Notes: a model not told the origin generated them from the sequence alone. DNA of 43,506 nt from Granulicatella sp. WM01 (GCF_004570605.1 NZ_SPPB01000010.1:1-43506), one strand, 5' to 3'; positions 25,985 through 36,854 are shown, counted from the stretch's first letter. Program-made: numbers and translations.

Positions 25985-26622
25985 CGCTTAACTACACATT
26001 TTCAATGAAAAAATAAAATATTTTTCCAAAACCATTTGAACATGTCATTTTAAGGCATGTTTTTCTTAAAATAATCACTTCTTGCTTTTTTCTATACTAG
26101 TCATTTTAAAATCTCATTCTCAAAAAAATCTTTCAAAATAAAAATGGACGTTTTCAAATAATAAAAACTGTGAGAAATCAACGTTTATCCTCACAGTTTT
26201 AAATATCTCACTTCAGACAATGATTAGTTTTTCCAGCACCATTTTTTAAGAATCTTTTTTAGTTAGATGTAACATATGCCTAGCTTTATTTTACACCTGC
26301 TTAATCTTTGCACTCAAAATGGCAATAAAACTATTTTATACCTTTTTTCTAATGGTTAACAGTTCCTTATAGACAGCACTTTACTCTAAATCATTTTATA
26401 TATCTTTGAATACTTCAAAACGCCACTTTATCTACTAGTCGTGACTTATCGATTTCTTATTTTCACTTCTTGAGAAGCTTTTGCATCCATCAACACGCTG
26501 TATTGTACATGCACGATTTTGACAAGGCAAATATAAAAATAGAAAAATTATTTTTGGTTTTTTTATTAAATATTTTTCCTAACAATGCGCTGACAATAGT
26601 TTACATGCACTAAACACAAAAA
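25985..26622. other. Noncoding interval between priA and divIC
   Basis: About 640 bases without a gene. It holds a hairpin (11-bp perfect stem 26164-26174/26190-26200, loop 15 nt) followed on the minus strand by TTTTTATT, which may be the terminator of the priA transcript although it lies about 420 nt past the stop. Confidence 0.5.
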
Positions 26623-28995
26623 TCATACGAAATTCAGTGGCTCTACATCAATAGAAATGTATATTTGTTGTTTTGCTACATCTTGAGCATATTGTGCAAT
26701 TTCTTGTAATGCCGAGTGAATATGTGATTGATTTTTGTATTTTAAAATAATTTGAAAATAGTATTTATTATTCATGCGTGCAATAGATTTCACACTTGGT
26801 CCTAGCACATAAACAGAATGATCTAGATGCTTAGTTAACATATTTTTTAAAGTGTATGCTGCTTTTAGTGCATCTACTTCTTTAGTATGTGTTATCGTTA
26901 TAGCAGTTGTATAAAAATAAGGTGAGTATTTTCCTAAATGTCGCATAGACATCTCTTTAAGATAAAATTGCTCATAGTTTTGGCTTTTTGCTAACTGGAT
27001 AACATAGTGTTCTGGATTGTACGTTTGAATAACCACTTCTCCACTTAATTGTCCACGTCCAGCTCTGCCTGCAACTTGAGTTAACAATTGATAAGTTTTT
27101 TCTGCTGCTCTAAAATCTGGAAGATTTAATGCCGTATCAGCATTAATGACACCGACTAAAGTAATGTTAGGAAAATCTAATCCTTTTGCTATCATTTGTG
27201 TACCCAATAAAATGTCTGCTTCTTGATTACCAAAAGCACGTAATAGTTTTTCATGCTGTCCTTTTTTACGTGTCGTATCAACATCCATTCTAATCACTTT
27301 AGCATGTGGGAATAAGGTATTCAACTCCTCTTCTACTTTTTGCGTTCCAATTCCAAAATAACGAATATCTTTCCCAAAGCATTTTGGACATTGATTTGGT
27401 ATAGCCTCTTCATGTCCACAATAATGGCATTTCATCTGTTTGGTATCCATGTGTAAGGTTAACGAAATATCACAATTTGGACACTCTACAACATAACCAC
27501 AATCTCGACACATAACAAAAGAAGAATAGCCTCTCCGATTCAATAATAAAGCAATTTGCTCTTTTTTAGCTAATCTCTGCTCAATACCTTGACAAAGCAC
27601 TTTAGAAAAGACACCAAAGTTACCTGTTTTACTTTCTTTAGTCATATCTACAATTTGCACTTCTGGCAAAGGTTTTTGATTGGCTCTTTTGTGTAGTTGT
27701 AAAAATTGATACACATGCTTAGATGCTCTTGCACGTGATTCTAAAGAGGGAGTAGCACTTCCCAAAACAACTGGACATTGATGATATTTTCCTCTCCAAA
27801 TAGCAACATCACGTGCGTGATACCTAACGGTATCCATTTGTTTATATGTACTCTCATGCTCTTCATCTATAATGATAATACCCAAATTTGTCAAAGGAGC
27901 AAAAATAGAAGAACGTGCGCCTACAACAATATCTGCACGTTGCTCTTTGATTTTAATCCACTCATCGTACCGCTCGCCGTCCGATAAACCCGAATGCAAT
28001 ACTGCAACTCTTTTCCCGAAACGCCCTTTAAAGTGTTGCACCATTTGTGGAGTTAGTGCAATTTCAGGAACAAGTAAAATAGCTGTCTGTCCCTGATTTA
28101 CAACATCTTCAATAAGTTGTAAATAAATTTCTGTTTTTCCACTACCCGTTACTCCCTCAATTAAAAACGTTTGGTGTTGATGTCTTAACACATCATGTCT
28201 AATGGTTGTATAAACATGATGTTGTTCTGCATTTAATTGTAATTTTGTTGTTTCCTTAAATTGATGTGTTTTGTAAGGATCTCGTTCGTCCACCTCTTCA
28301 ACAATGCGTATCCATCCTTTTTTTTCAGCAGCAGTAAGCGTCACATGTGTCACACCTTGTTGCACTAAATCATGGACATCAATTACAGGGTTATCCATTA
28401 AAAGTTGTTTTAACAACTGTAATTTAACTGCATTAGCACGTGGAGTCATCTCTTTAGGTTCAATTAAGCACGTGACTACTCGTTTCATTTTATGTTTGGC
28501 TTTATTATCTACATTATATCTAAGACGGATATGCCCGCTTTTTTTCAATTTAAGCATGCTTGCTGTTAATTGCTTTTCTTCAATCTCTTCCCAAGCAATC
28601 ATTTGTCTTTTTCCTAAAACTTCATACAATTCCGTCGGTTTTAACCATTCAATATATTTAGAGTAGTTAGCTTTTAATAGTGACGGTAGCATAACTTTAT
28701 AGCAATTAATAGTAAACGCAAATAAATTTTTCGCCAAATAATCTCCCAATACAATTAATTCAGGCGTTAATACTGGCTCAACGTCTAAAATATCTTCAAT
28801 TTCTTTTAATGGCATATCCATTTTGCTGCTTGCCACAATATCAACGATAAATCCTTGAACATAACGTGTGTTAAACGGTACTTTGATGCGGTATCCTATA
28901 GTCAATTGGTCACTTAATTTTTCAGGTATATAGTAATCATACGTTTGATTAGTTTGACTACTTGGCACATCAACGATAACTTTTGCAATTTGCAA
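26623..28995 (-). CDS. priA: PriA, primosomal replication-restart helicase
   Basis: PriA recognises stalled forks and reloads the replicative helicase. It is about 790 residues, with an N-terminal DNA-binding domain (QIAKVIVDVPSS), Walker A EGVTGSGKTEI (about 280-290), DEEHESTYK (DEEH box), the eight-cysteine zinc region (CRDCGYVVECPNC, CHYCGHEEAIPNQCPKC) and QVAGRAGRG motif VI. Start choice: GTG codons at 29004 and 28998 overlap or crowd the GAGGTG ribosome site, while TTG at 28995 lies six bases from it and begins MQIAKVIVDV, as family members do, so I prefer TTG. It follows the ABC ATPase gene by 56-65 nt. Confidence 0.92.
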   Translation of the reverse strand: MQIAKVIVDVPSSQTNQTYDYYIPEKLSDQLTIGYRIKVPFNTRYVQGFIVDIVASSKMDMPLKEIEDILDVEPVLTPELIVLGDYLAKNLFAFTINCYKVMLPSLLKANYSKYIEWLKPTELYEVLGKRQMIAWEEIEEKQLTASMLKLKKSGHIRLRYNVDNKAKHKMKRVVTCLIEPKEMTPRANAVKLQLLKQLLMDNPVIDVHDLVQQGVTHVTLTAAEKKGWIRIVEEVDERDPYKTHQFKETTKLQLNAEQHHVYTTIRHDVLRHQHQTFLIEGVTGSGKTEIYLQLIEDVVNQGQTAILLVPEIALTPQMVQHFKGRFGKRVAVLHSGLSDGERYDEWIKIKEQRADIVVGARSSIFAPLTNLGIIIIDEEHESTYKQMDTVRYHARDVAIWRGKYHQCPVVLGSATPSLESRARASKHVYQFLQLHKRANQKPLPEVQIVDMTKESKTGNFGVFSKVLCQGIEQRLAKKEQIALLLNRRGYSSFVMCRDCGYVVECPNCDISLTLHMDTKQMKCHYCGHEEAIPNQCPKCFGKDIRYFGIGTQKVEEELNTLFPHAKVIRMDVDTTRKKGQHEKLLRAFGNQEADILLGTQMIAKGLDFPNITLVGVINADTALNLPDFRAAEKTYQLLTQVAGRAGRGQLSGEVVIQTYNPEHYVIQLAKSQNYEQFYLKEMSMRHLGKYSPYFYTTAITITHTKEVDALKAAYTLKNMLTKHLDHSVYVLGPSVKSIARMNNKYYFQIILKYKNQSHIHSALQEIAQYAQDVAKQQIYISIDVEPLNFV

Positions 28996-29034
28996 CACAC
29001 TCACCTCAATCCATTATTCTCTGTTCTCCTACCT

Positions 29035-29043
29035 ATTGTAACA
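29035..29043 (-). promoter_or_regulatory. Candidate extended -10 promoter of priA
   Basis: Minus-strand TGTTACAAT lies between the ABC ATPase stop and priA. There is no good -35. Confidence 0.35.
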
Positions 29044-29060
29044 AAATTACTATAAAATCA

Positions 29061-29918
29061 CTAATAATACAATGCTTTAAATTTATCTTCTAAAGATTGA
29101 TAAACACTTTGACAACTGATTACTGTTATGTTTGCTTGGGATAAACAATTTAAATACGGAGCAAGTTCTCCTATTATTATAATTTTATTATCTTCTTGTT
29201 GATACTTTAACTGTTGAATCTTAAAAAGTGCTACAGCTTGTTCTAATCTATCAACTACCAAACTATAACGTTTATCATTGAATTTGATAATATCAAGTTT
29301 TTCCAACTGTCCTTGTTTAAGGAAAAAAGCTTCGTCTGTTAAATCTTGAATTAATGAAAGCTGATGTGTTGATATAATTTGCGTTATTCCTTTTTCCTTA
29401 TTTTGACGTACCAATTCTTTAAATGCAATGATTTTACTTGGATCTAATCCATTTAAAGGTTCGTCCATAATCATACACTTAACATGTGGTAAAGACGCCA
29501 TAGCAATAAGTAAATTTTGTTTCATTCCTAAAGAATAACTTCCAACACGTTTATATAGATAGTCTGTTAATGCTAATTCATCTGCAATATGAAAAATACG
29601 TTCTTTTGGTAAATCGTGAATATGTGCTAGAAAGGCTAAATGGTCATATCCACTTAATTGTGGATATAAAGTACTATTATCTTGCAAAAAACTAACTGAT
29701 TTAAAAATGCGTTCATCGTGATTAGGCATTGTCCCAAAATGTACTGTTCCATTATAGTTTGTATCTAAATTGACCATAATCTTCATTAATGTTGTTTTCC
29801 CTACTCCGTTAGGTCCAATTAAGCCAATGATACGACCACTTGAAAATGTAACATCTAACTGATGAAAAATTTGCTTGTTTTTATAAGATTTACATATATT
29901 TTTTAAATGAATATCCAT
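29061..29918 (-). CDS. ABC transporter ATP-binding protein
   Basis: A 285-residue ATPase with Walker A GPNGVGKTT (about 34-42), signature YSLGMKQNL, Walker B CMIMDEPLNGLDP and the H-loop (STHQLSL). Its C-terminal 80 residues form the extra domain common in ATPases of ABC-2 exporters. The start at 29918 (MDIHLKNI) follows GGGGTGG; an upstream GTG is rejected. It follows the permease gene by 28 nt, so together they form one exporter. The partner secreted protein upstream suggests peptide export or immunity, but this is inference. Confidence 0.9.
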   Translation of the reverse strand: MDIHLKNICKSYKNKQIFHQLDVTFSSGRIIGLIGPNGVGKTTLMKIMVNLDTNYNGTVHFGTMPNHDERIFKSVSFLQDNSTLYPQLSGYDHLAFLAHIHDLPKERIFHIADELALTDYLYKRVGSYSLGMKQNLLIAMASLPHVKCMIMDEPLNGLDPSKIIAFKELVRQNKEKGITQIISTHQLSLIQDLTDEAFFLKQGQLEKLDIIKFNDKRYSLVVDRLEQAVALFKIQQLKYQQEDNKIIIIGELAPYLNCLSQANITVISCQSVYQSLEDKFKALYY

Positions 29919-29946
29919 ATATACCACCCCAATTTATAAATAAAAT

Positions 29947-32460
29947 CTATTTTTTATGGCGATTATTTTCCAAGTGCCAACTTATTGCACCCAATATCAA
30001 ACAAGTTATACCAACTAAACTTAGCACTATACACCCTAAATAAACGTTAATAGACGGATTATTGCCTTGAACTTGCAGCCAAGCATCTAAAGTATCGCGT
30101 TGGTTCAAATAAAGAAATGGCGAAAACTCGATACCTTTAACTTTAATATAATGCATTGACAAATAATACCCTCCTATGAATACTGAACTTGATACTAATA
30201 GCATTGCGTATCTATTTTTGATCCATACACCAATAAACTGCATCATACTACTCACAAAAAAGAGTTCTGCAAGAGTAAGCAACACAAATTGATACAAATA
30301 ATCACCTAAATGGATAAAATGAAAAGAATATACTGTTTTTTCTAAGTATCTTGCACTAAAACCTGCATAATTTTCTGCTAGAGCAACTTGTTTACTATCA
30401 AATATAAAAATTGGATAATTCAAATCCCCAAGCCCTCCAAATAAAAAACTAACTAAAGTATAACCAATACCTATGAATACAACTATACTGATTAGTGCTA
30501 ACCACGTACTCTTCACTTTTTTCCAATATATTTTATTTCTCTTTTGTGGCAATAGTTTTAAAAAGATGATTGTTTTTAAAGGATAATATTCATCTGCTAA
30601 AGTCATGACACTAATGAACAGTATCAAAACAACAATAAATAAGAAAATATGCCTTTGAATCAAAAAATATACACTATAATATGTCGTATTACTAATCCGA
30701 TTATACCCCATGTAATGATTTGTTAATTGGATTGGTGCAAATACTGTATCTTTTAATAACGGTGTTAACTGATGTTCTTCAATCTCTTTTAACTCTTCGT
30801 AAGCGATTATCTGACTTAAATCTATATTTCTTTTATACATACGATCCTTAGTGAATAGTTCGGTATTATCAATACGATTGTCTTGTTTACGAAAATCAAT
30901 GAGATCAGACCATTGAAATGTTTGTGTATCAATTTTTCTGATAAGTTGCTGATGATTTTCTAAATCTTGCTTATATTGATTGTAACTAAAATACAAAGCT
31001 TCCCAATATTCTGATTCACTCATTTTCATCCACTCTTTAAACGTCTGTTGCTTATCGGTACGTTGATTATAATCATCTTCTCTTTCTTTAAACAAATCAT
31101 TTAATGTTTTTTCAATATCTATCTCTTGATAAGTCACATTTTTCTGGAGTACTTCTACATTATGAACTAAATCTTGTCTAAACATTTGTAATGCTTGAGA
31201 TGTATTTAATTGAACAATCCCATAACTTCCACCGACTACACTAACCAGTAATATCAGAAAGCCTCTTGTACTTTGTAAAGCCAATCTTTTTTTCCACTCA
31301 AACCAGTATGAATATACTTTTTTAGGTAAAGGCATTGATAACGTTTTATACTTTTGCTTACGTACAGTTGCTTTTATTCCCCATGTATCTAAATAATGAC
31401 ATCTGTATAAAGCAATCAAGCAAATCACTAACACAATCATATATATTAGTCCGTAAACTAATGTGTTAGGGATATACACCCATTGATTAAATTGGAATAT
31501 AATAGATACAGGATTTCCCCCTTGCCAATGCTCATTTGGTAAACAAATGACACAAAATAAACATAAAAATATGAGTACCACAATATTTTGGTCAACACTG
31601 CTACATAACTTAACTAATATTAAACTACACACATGTAAGAACAATACAAAACATATCCATGCAATGACTTTTAATATTATAATTTTCCATATTGGATACA
31701 CAACAATCTGATCAGCATAATGAATAATATACGGATAAAGTAAAGTGTTTGTTTTTTGACTAACTAACATAGGCAAGAAACTCATTAAAAAAATACTACA
31801 ATACACACCAACAACTAGACATAAAGACCAACTATACTGGTTTAAAATCTTCTTCCTTTTTAACGGCAAAGTATATAAAAACATAAATTTTTCAGTTTCT
31901 TTATCGTTATAAATTGTTAACCCAAATATCGCAATAATAAGAAATGCCGTACTAAAATGAAATAAAACTTGTGCAACTTGTAAAGGAAATAGTGCATTAT
32001 CAAATGGATATTCGTCCTCGATATACGGCAAATGATGTGTCACTAAATAGTCGTTAAACGCTAATTCCTCGTCTACATCATTTAAAACAGTCACATCATA
32101 TTGATTTTCTTGAGAAAACAAGTGATAATATGTGCTCATTTCTGGAGCAATTGCCAATTTTTTTTGTTGTAGTGCCATAAGTAATGTTAATAGTGTCTGA
32201 TACTCTTTCAACAAATGCTTCTGATAATCTTGAAAATAAGGCACAGGGGTCAGTGCATGTTTTTGTTCTAGGCTATCTAGCCTATTCTGATTTAACTCCA
32301 TATTTTCTTTAACTTGATTAGTTAAGCGTACTAGAGTCTGTCCATTTTGTAAAACGTGATACATTCCTTTACCTATAATAAATCCACTTAATACTACACA
32401 CAGCATAATAAATAATTTTTTACGAACAGTATGTTTAATCACTTGTCTAAACCACAACAT
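29947..32460 (-). CDS. ABC-2 type exporter permease with internal duplication
   Basis: An 837-residue membrane protein. Each half repeats the same plan: an amphipathic start (WFRQVIKHTVRKKL; WFEWKKRLALQSTRG), a membrane helix, a large extracytoplasmic domain of about 130-190 residues, then about five more helices. The halves can be aligned by eye, for example FMFLYTLPLKRKKI with IIFLKLLPQKRNKI. One gene thus encodes a whole membrane dimer. GGAGG precedes the ATG. Located between the secreted small protein and the ATPase. Substrate unknown; a role in export of, or resistance to, a peptide is suggested by context only. Confidence 0.85.
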   Translation of the reverse strand: MLWFRQVIKHTVRKKLFIMLCVVLSGFIIGKGMYHVLQNGQTLVRLTNQVKENMELNQNRLDSLEQKHALTPVPYFQDYQKHLLKEYQTLLTLLMALQQKKLAIAPEMSTYYHLFSQENQYDVTVLNDVDEELAFNDYLVTHHLPYIEDEYPFDNALFPLQVAQVLFHFSTAFLIIAIFGLTIYNDKETEKFMFLYTLPLKRKKILNQYSWSLCLVVGVYCSIFLMSFLPMLVSQKTNTLLYPYIIHYADQIVVYPIWKIIILKVIAWICFVLFLHVCSLILVKLCSSVDQNIVVLIFLCLFCVICLPNEHWQGGNPVSIIFQFNQWVYIPNTLVYGLIYMIVLVICLIALYRCHYLDTWGIKATVRKQKYKTLSMPLPKKVYSYWFEWKKRLALQSTRGFLILLVSVVGGSYGIVQLNTSQALQMFRQDLVHNVEVLQKNVTYQEIDIEKTLNDLFKEREDDYNQRTDKQQTFKEWMKMSESEYWEALYFSYNQYKQDLENHQQLIRKIDTQTFQWSDLIDFRKQDNRIDNTELFTKDRMYKRNIDLSQIIAYEELKEIEEHQLTPLLKDTVFAPIQLTNHYMGYNRISNTTYYSVYFLIQRHIFLFIVVLILFISVMTLADEYYPLKTIIFLKLLPQKRNKIYWKKVKSTWLALISIVVFIGIGYTLVSFLFGGLGDLNYPIFIFDSKQVALAENYAGFSARYLEKTVYSFHFIHLGDYLYQFVLLTLAELFFVSSMMQFIGVWIKNRYAMLLVSSSVFIGGYYLSMHYIKVKGIEFSPFLYLNQRDTLDAWLQVQGNNPSINVYLGCIVLSLVGITCLILGAISWHLENNRHKK

Positions 32461-32672
32461 ATATTTTCCTCCTAACTAGATTAAAAACACCACCATAAAT
32501 CTGATTTTTCACTCGATTTATAGTGATGTCACAATACTATTAATATATATGTGGAATTGAGGAAACATCTAAATATAATCAAAAGTATAGTATGTTTACC
32601 TTTGTCATATTAATATCAACTATTTCCCACATTTCCCCTATCAAAAATAACACTCCTCTAAATCTTATATAG

Positions 32673-32984
32673 TTACTTATTATCGTCTGCTTCCTCATAT
32701 TTCAATGGAGCATAATGAGGTGCTTCAGCACGCTGTTTTAATAATGTTCCTTTAAATAAATGCTGCCCATATTTATTCATCTCATACGTTTTGTAAATAT
32801 AACCTACATACCCTTTATATTCTATCCAAATAGCGTTACGTTCTGAAAATGACCACATACTATAATGGTATTCCCGAGATAATGTAACTGCACTAGTTGC
32901 TTCGACTTTTTGATAAGATAGATTACTTAACCCTACTATACCTAAAGAACATACCACTACACACGTTTTTATTAATTTATTCAT
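32673..32984 (-). CDS. Small secreted protein, candidate peptide partner of the ABC exporter
   Basis: A 103-residue precursor with a classical signal peptide: MNKLIKT, hydrophobic core VVVCSLGIVGL, and a likely cleavage near KVEATSA (about 30). The mature part (about 73 residues) is rich in aromatic residues (HYSMWSF, WIEYKGYVGYIYKTYE) and ends acidic. The tract YKGYVGYIYKT recalls bacterial SH3-like strands. I do not recognise the family; a lactococcin-972-type bacteriocin or a small envelope protein are alternatives. It has a near-consensus promoter and AAGGTGG before the ATG. No terminator is evident before the permease 212 nt downstream, so all three genes may be one transcript. Confidence 0.7.
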   Translation of the reverse strand: MNKLIKTCVVVCSLGIVGLSNLSYQKVEATSAVTLSREYHYSMWSFSERNAIWIEYKGYVGYIYKTYEMNKYGQHLFKGTLLKQRAEAPHYAPLKYEEADDNK

Positions 32985-33018
32985 AAATATTCCACCTTTT
33001 CAACTATTCTTGCAACCG

Positions 33019-33047
33019 ATTATACCACCCACTCTCATCATAGTCAA
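33019..33047 (-). promoter_or_regulatory. Strong promoter of the secreted-protein gene
   Basis: Minus strand TTGACT (33042-33047), 17-nt spacer ending TGG, TATAAT (33019-33024): near consensus at both boxes plus an extended -10. One of the best promoters in the window. Confidence 0.8.
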
Positions 33048-33390
33048 TGTTTTTTATAATCTATTTTTCATTTTTGTTTATTTATCTTTTGAAAAATCAT
33101 AATATATTTTATTAAACAAAATTCAAAAATTAAAATATGATAATATTTATTAAAAAACATGTCCACAATCCCAAATCATAACAAATCACTAATTAGTCAC
33201 CACCCTCTACTAGCTTTGTACCAACTCCATTCATGATGTATTTATCCTCATTTTGTATCACATAATTTTGGTAGTTTTATAAAATATTATATAGACAGTA
33301 TTAAACATCAATAGAATTTATATGATTAGGTTACGCCTATTTATTATATAAGATGTATAAAATTTAAACGGATTTAAATCAGATTATGTT
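33048..33390. other. Noncoding interval
   Basis: About 340 AT-rich bases between the ftsK terminator and the secreted-protein promoter. No gene or repeat seen. Confidence 0.55.
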
Positions 33391-33449
33391 AGGGAAAAAC
33401 AAAACCTACGAGGAATCAATGCTTATAAGCATTGATTCCTCGTAGGTTT
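33391..33449 (-). terminator. Terminator of ftsK containing a 48-bp perfect palindrome
   Basis: 33402-33449 is a perfect 24+24 bp inverted repeat with no spacer (centre at 33425/33426). The minus strand continues with TTTTGTTTTT. It lies about 150 nt after the ftsK stop. Stem length and perfection are unusual for a terminator. Confidence 0.7.
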
Positions 33450-33597
33450 AAACATATCGCCTAAGATCTTCTATTGTTCACTTAATGTGTACATAATTGA
33501 TTTAAAGCTATTTTTGAACTATTTAGTTCATGAAATGATATATTAAATTAGAATTTATTACCTATTTACTAATAAACTGTAAAATACATTTTCTCTT

Positions 33598-35835
33598 CTA
33601 ATTTACGTCTTCAACAAGAACACGTCTTGGTTTAGTCCCTTCTGCTGGACCGACAAAACCTTTTTCTTCTAAATCTTCCATTAAACGTGCAGCTCTATTA
33701 AATCCAATTCTAAAACGACGTTGCAACATTGAAACACTAATGTAATCTTGTGTTTTTAAAAATTCTACAATTTCTCCAAACAGTTCATCTTCTACATCAT
33801 TTGATGATGTATCATCATTTTCTGTTGGTATCATTTCTTCAACATAATTAGCTTCCTGCTGTGCTTTCACAAACTCAACAACTTTTTCAACTTCCTGATC
33901 AGATAAAAACGCACCTTGCACACGAACAGGTTTATTTTCTCCCATAGGCATAAATAGCATATCCCCTCTACCTAGTAGTTTTTCTGCTCCGTTACTATCA
34001 ATAATCGTTCGTGAATCGATACTACTTGATACAGCAAATGCCATTCGACTAGGAACATTAGCTTTAATCAATCCTGTAATAACATCTACAGACGGTCTTT
34101 GTGTTGCTAAGACCATGTGGATACCAGCAGCACGTGCCATTTGTGCTAAACGAATAATCGCAGCTTCAACTTCATTACTTGCAACCATCATTAAATCTGC
34201 TAATTCATCAACAATAACCACAATATATGGCATTTTTTGTAGAGTATCGTCTCCTAATTCATCAACCTGATCATTATATCCAGTAATGTTTCTCATTCCA
34301 GTTTGTGCAAACAACTCATAGCGTCGCTCCATTTCAGCAACAACTTTTTGTAACGCTTGAGCAGCTCGTCTTGGATTGGTCACAACTGGCGTTAACAAAT
34401 GAGGAATACCATTATACACATTTAACTCTACTTTTTTAGGATCAATCATCATTAATTTAACTTCATTAGGTTTAGCTTTCATCAAAATACTAGTAATCAT
34501 GCCATTAATCGCAACAGATTTCCCACTCCCTGTTGCACCTGCAACTAATAAATGGGGCATTTTAGATAAATCAGCTACTTTTATATTTCCGGAAATATCT
34601 CGTCCTAATGGAACTTCTAATTTTGATTTTGAGTGAATATTATTTTCAATAATTTCTCTAAATGATACCATACTAATGTTTTGATTAGGCACTTCAATCC
34701 CTACATAAGATTTTCCAGGAATAGGTGCTTCAATCCGAATGTCTCTAGCTGCTAAAGCTAAAGCAATATCATCTGCTAAACTAACAATTTTACTCACTTT
34801 TACGCCAACTGCAGGCTGGATTTCAAATTTTGTAACTGATGGACCTAAATTAGCAGAAATAACGCGTGCATTAACACCAAAACTTTTAAATGTTTCCTCT
34901 AATAACTTACTATTTTTTTTAATTAAATGATATTCATCGGATTGATCACTTGCTTCAATTTGATTCAATAATGTGACAGGTGGCAATACATAATGTTCAT
35001 TATCTTGTTGAGACTGAAAAGTCACACCCTCCTGTTCATCTTGTATATCATTCTCCTCACTTTGTTTCTCTAAATCTTGTTTGATCTCCTGAGTATGTCT
35101 AACGTTCTGTTTGTTGTTCTCTTGATTTGAAACTGGTGGACTTGGAGAAAAGGCATTAATGATTAAATCATCTTCTTTTTCTGACTGATTATCTTCTCTT
35201 TCTGGTTCCTTTGTACTTGTTTTAATAATCTCTTGGACACCTTGCTTTAAATTCGCAATAGTTGGTTTCTTCTTCTCTATTTTTTTAGGACGATTATTTA
35301 ATAAGGCAATAACATCTTGTACCGTAAAACCACTCAATAAAAAAATAACCGTTAACGACAACAACATAAGAATAACAAAAGTTCCTATTTCACCAAATAA
35401 AAATATAAATATATTAGCAAATATCGCACCTATTATCCCACCACCAACATTATTAGCCACTCGATTAGATAATATATCGCTTATCAACGCGTCCCATGTT
35501 TTAGATAACAGTTGTGTTTCTGATGGAAATCCTAATAATGTAAACATGATAAGTCCTGTCACTAAAAATAGAATTAAGGCGAATAATTGCTTAAATGTGA
35601 AAGGCAATTTGAATGATTTTTTTAGCACATAATAACATGCATATACAAAAATAATGACCGAAAACACATGATATAAGTTTCCTACAAAAATTCTCACACT
35701 ATTTGCTAAAAATATTCCGATAAACCCCCATGAGAAAAATGCAAAGAGTGCAGCTATCATCAGAGCAATTGCCACATACTCTACTTTAATAGATTTCACA
35801 GATTTATTCGTATTCCCCCGTTTTTTCTTTTGCAA
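33598..35835 (-). CDS. ftsK: FtsK/SpoIIIE DNA translocase
   Basis: Pumps chromosomal DNA across the closing septum and works with XerC/XerD at dif. The 745-residue product has four N-terminal membrane helices (about 20-170), an acidic Gln/Asn-rich linker (about 180-290), the RecA-like motor with Walker A GATGSGKS (433-440) and DELADLMM, and a C-terminal gamma winged helix that reads orienting DNA sequences (after about 680; [23 protein letters not shown]). The start is TTG at 35835, with GAGGTG seven bases upstream. It is divergent from yidC. Confidence 0.95.
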   Translation of the reverse strand: MQKKKRGNTNKSVKSIKVEYVAIALMIAALFAFFSWGFIGIFLANSVRIFVGNLYHVFSVIIFVYACYYVLKKSFKLPFTFKQLFALILFLVTGLIMFTLLGFPSETQLLSKTWDALISDILSNRVANNVGGGIIGAIFANIFIFLFGEIGTFVILMLLSLTVIFLLSGFTVQDVIALLNNRPKKIEKKKPTIANLKQGVQEIIKTSTKEPEREDNQSEKEDDLIINAFSPSPPVSNQENNKQNVRHTQEIKQDLEKQSEENDIQDEQEGVTFQSQQDNEHYVLPPVTLLNQIEASDQSDEYHLIKKNSKLLEETFKSFGVNARVISANLGPSVTKFEIQPAVGVKVSKIVSLADDIALALAARDIRIEAPIPGKSYVGIEVPNQNISMVSFREIIENNIHSKSKLEVPLGRDISGNIKVADLSKMPHLLVAGATGSGKSVAINGMITSILMKAKPNEVKLMMIDPKKVELNVYNGIPHLLTPVVTNPRRAAQALQKVVAEMERRYELFAQTGMRNITGYNDQVDELGDDTLQKMPYIVVIVDELADLMMVASNEVEAAIIRLAQMARAAGIHMVLATQRPSVDVITGLIKANVPSRMAFAVSSSIDSRTIIDSNGAEKLLGRGDMLFMPMGENKPVRVQGAFLSDQEVEKVVEFVKAQQEANYVEEMIPTENDDTSSNDVEDELFGEIVEFLKTQDYISVSMLQRRFRIGFNRAARLMEDLEEKGFVGPAEGTKPRRVLVEDVN

Positions 35836-35910
35836 AACTATTCACCTCAATGATTCTAAACTTATTTTTATTATTATATCATATCTTTGTATCTTTTGAT
35901 AAAAATATAG

Positions 35911-35916
35911 TATAAT
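35911..35916 (+). promoter_or_regulatory. -10 box of the yidC promoter
   Basis: Consensus TATAAT on the plus strand. The best -35 (TTGTAT, 18 nt upstream) is poor. The leader is about 25 nt and contains AAAGGA. Confidence 0.5.
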
Positions 35917-35948
35917 ACAGGTCTACTAATACGTAAAGGAATGACAAT

Positions 35949-36854
35949 ATGAATTTTAAAACTCTTACTCGTAGAAGCACATTGCTCATATTTTGTGCGT
36001 TGTGTTTAGTTGGTTGCGTGGAGCGAACAGTTGATGGTCAACCAACAGGATTAATTTGGACTTTATTCGGTTATCCAATGGAACAAGCTATTCGTTGGTT
36101 TGCACAATTATTTAATGCACAAACAGGAAGCTATGCCTGGGGCATTATTTTTGTAACTATAATTGTTCGTATTTTTTTAACGCCTATAAACCTTAAAATG
36201 ATGCGTAAAAATGTTATTCAACAAGAACGATTATCTTATGTTAGACCAGAAATTAATCGTCTAAATGAACAAATGAAACACGCAAAATCTACTCAAGAAA
36301 AAATGGCTGTTCGTCAAGCTATTACTGAAGTACAACAAGCCGCTGGGATTAATCCTTTTGATATGGGCTGTTTACTTATGCTTATACAAATCCCAATTGT
36401 TTCAGCCTTATTTTATGCCGTTAGCTCTTCTCCAGACATTACAAAAGATATTTTCTTTGGTATAGAGTTGAATAAACCAAGTTTACTATTAGCCATTGTA
36501 TCCTCTGCATTTTACTTACTTCAAGGGTTAATTTCTCAATACGGTATGCCTGCTGAACAAAAAGCTGTTGGACGTAGTTTAGTGCTAACAAGTCCAATTT
36601 TAAACTTTTCTTTTGCTCTTGTTGCACCAGCAGGAGCTGCTCTATATTGGACAATAGGTGGAGTTTTTGCTTGTTTAACAAGTATCTATTCAACTTTTGT
36701 ACAAAAACCACGATTAAAAAAAGAAATTGCTTTGGAGTTGGAAAAAAATCCTATTGTGTTGCCACAACGTAAGGACACAACACCTCCTCCAACACAAACA
36801 CCTACATTAAACACCAATAAGCCTCGTCGTAATGAAGGTAAACAAAGAAAATAA
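35949..36854 (+). CDS. yidC: YidC/OxaA membrane insertase, lipoprotein type
   Basis: YidC inserts membrane proteins alone or with SecYEG. The 301-residue product begins with a lipoprotein signal (LVGC lipobox, Cys23) as Gram-positive YidC1/YidC2 do. It has five membrane segments with the conserved Arg in IIVRIFLTP near 75, within the hydrophilic groove, and QIPIVSALFYAV. The C-terminal tail is long and basic (KPRRNEGKQRK), the feature of YidC2-type insertases that lets them bind ribosomes. AAAGGA precedes the ATG. One of four plus-strand genes; divergent from ftsK. Confidence 0.95.
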   Translation: MNFKTLTRRSTLLIFCALCLVGCVERTVDGQPTGLIWTLFGYPMEQAIRWFAQLFNAQTGSYAWGIIFVTIIVRIFLTPINLKMMRKNVIQQERLSYVRPEINRLNEQMKHAKSTQEKMAVRQAITEVQQAAGINPFDMGCLLMLIQIPIVSALFYAVSSSPDITKDIFFGIELNKPSLLLAIVSSAFYLLQGLISQYGMPAEQKAVGRSLVLTSPILNFSFALVAPAGAALYWTIGGVFACLTSIYSTFVQKPRLKKEIALELEKNPIVLPQRKDTTPPPTQTPTLNTNKPRRNEGKQRK

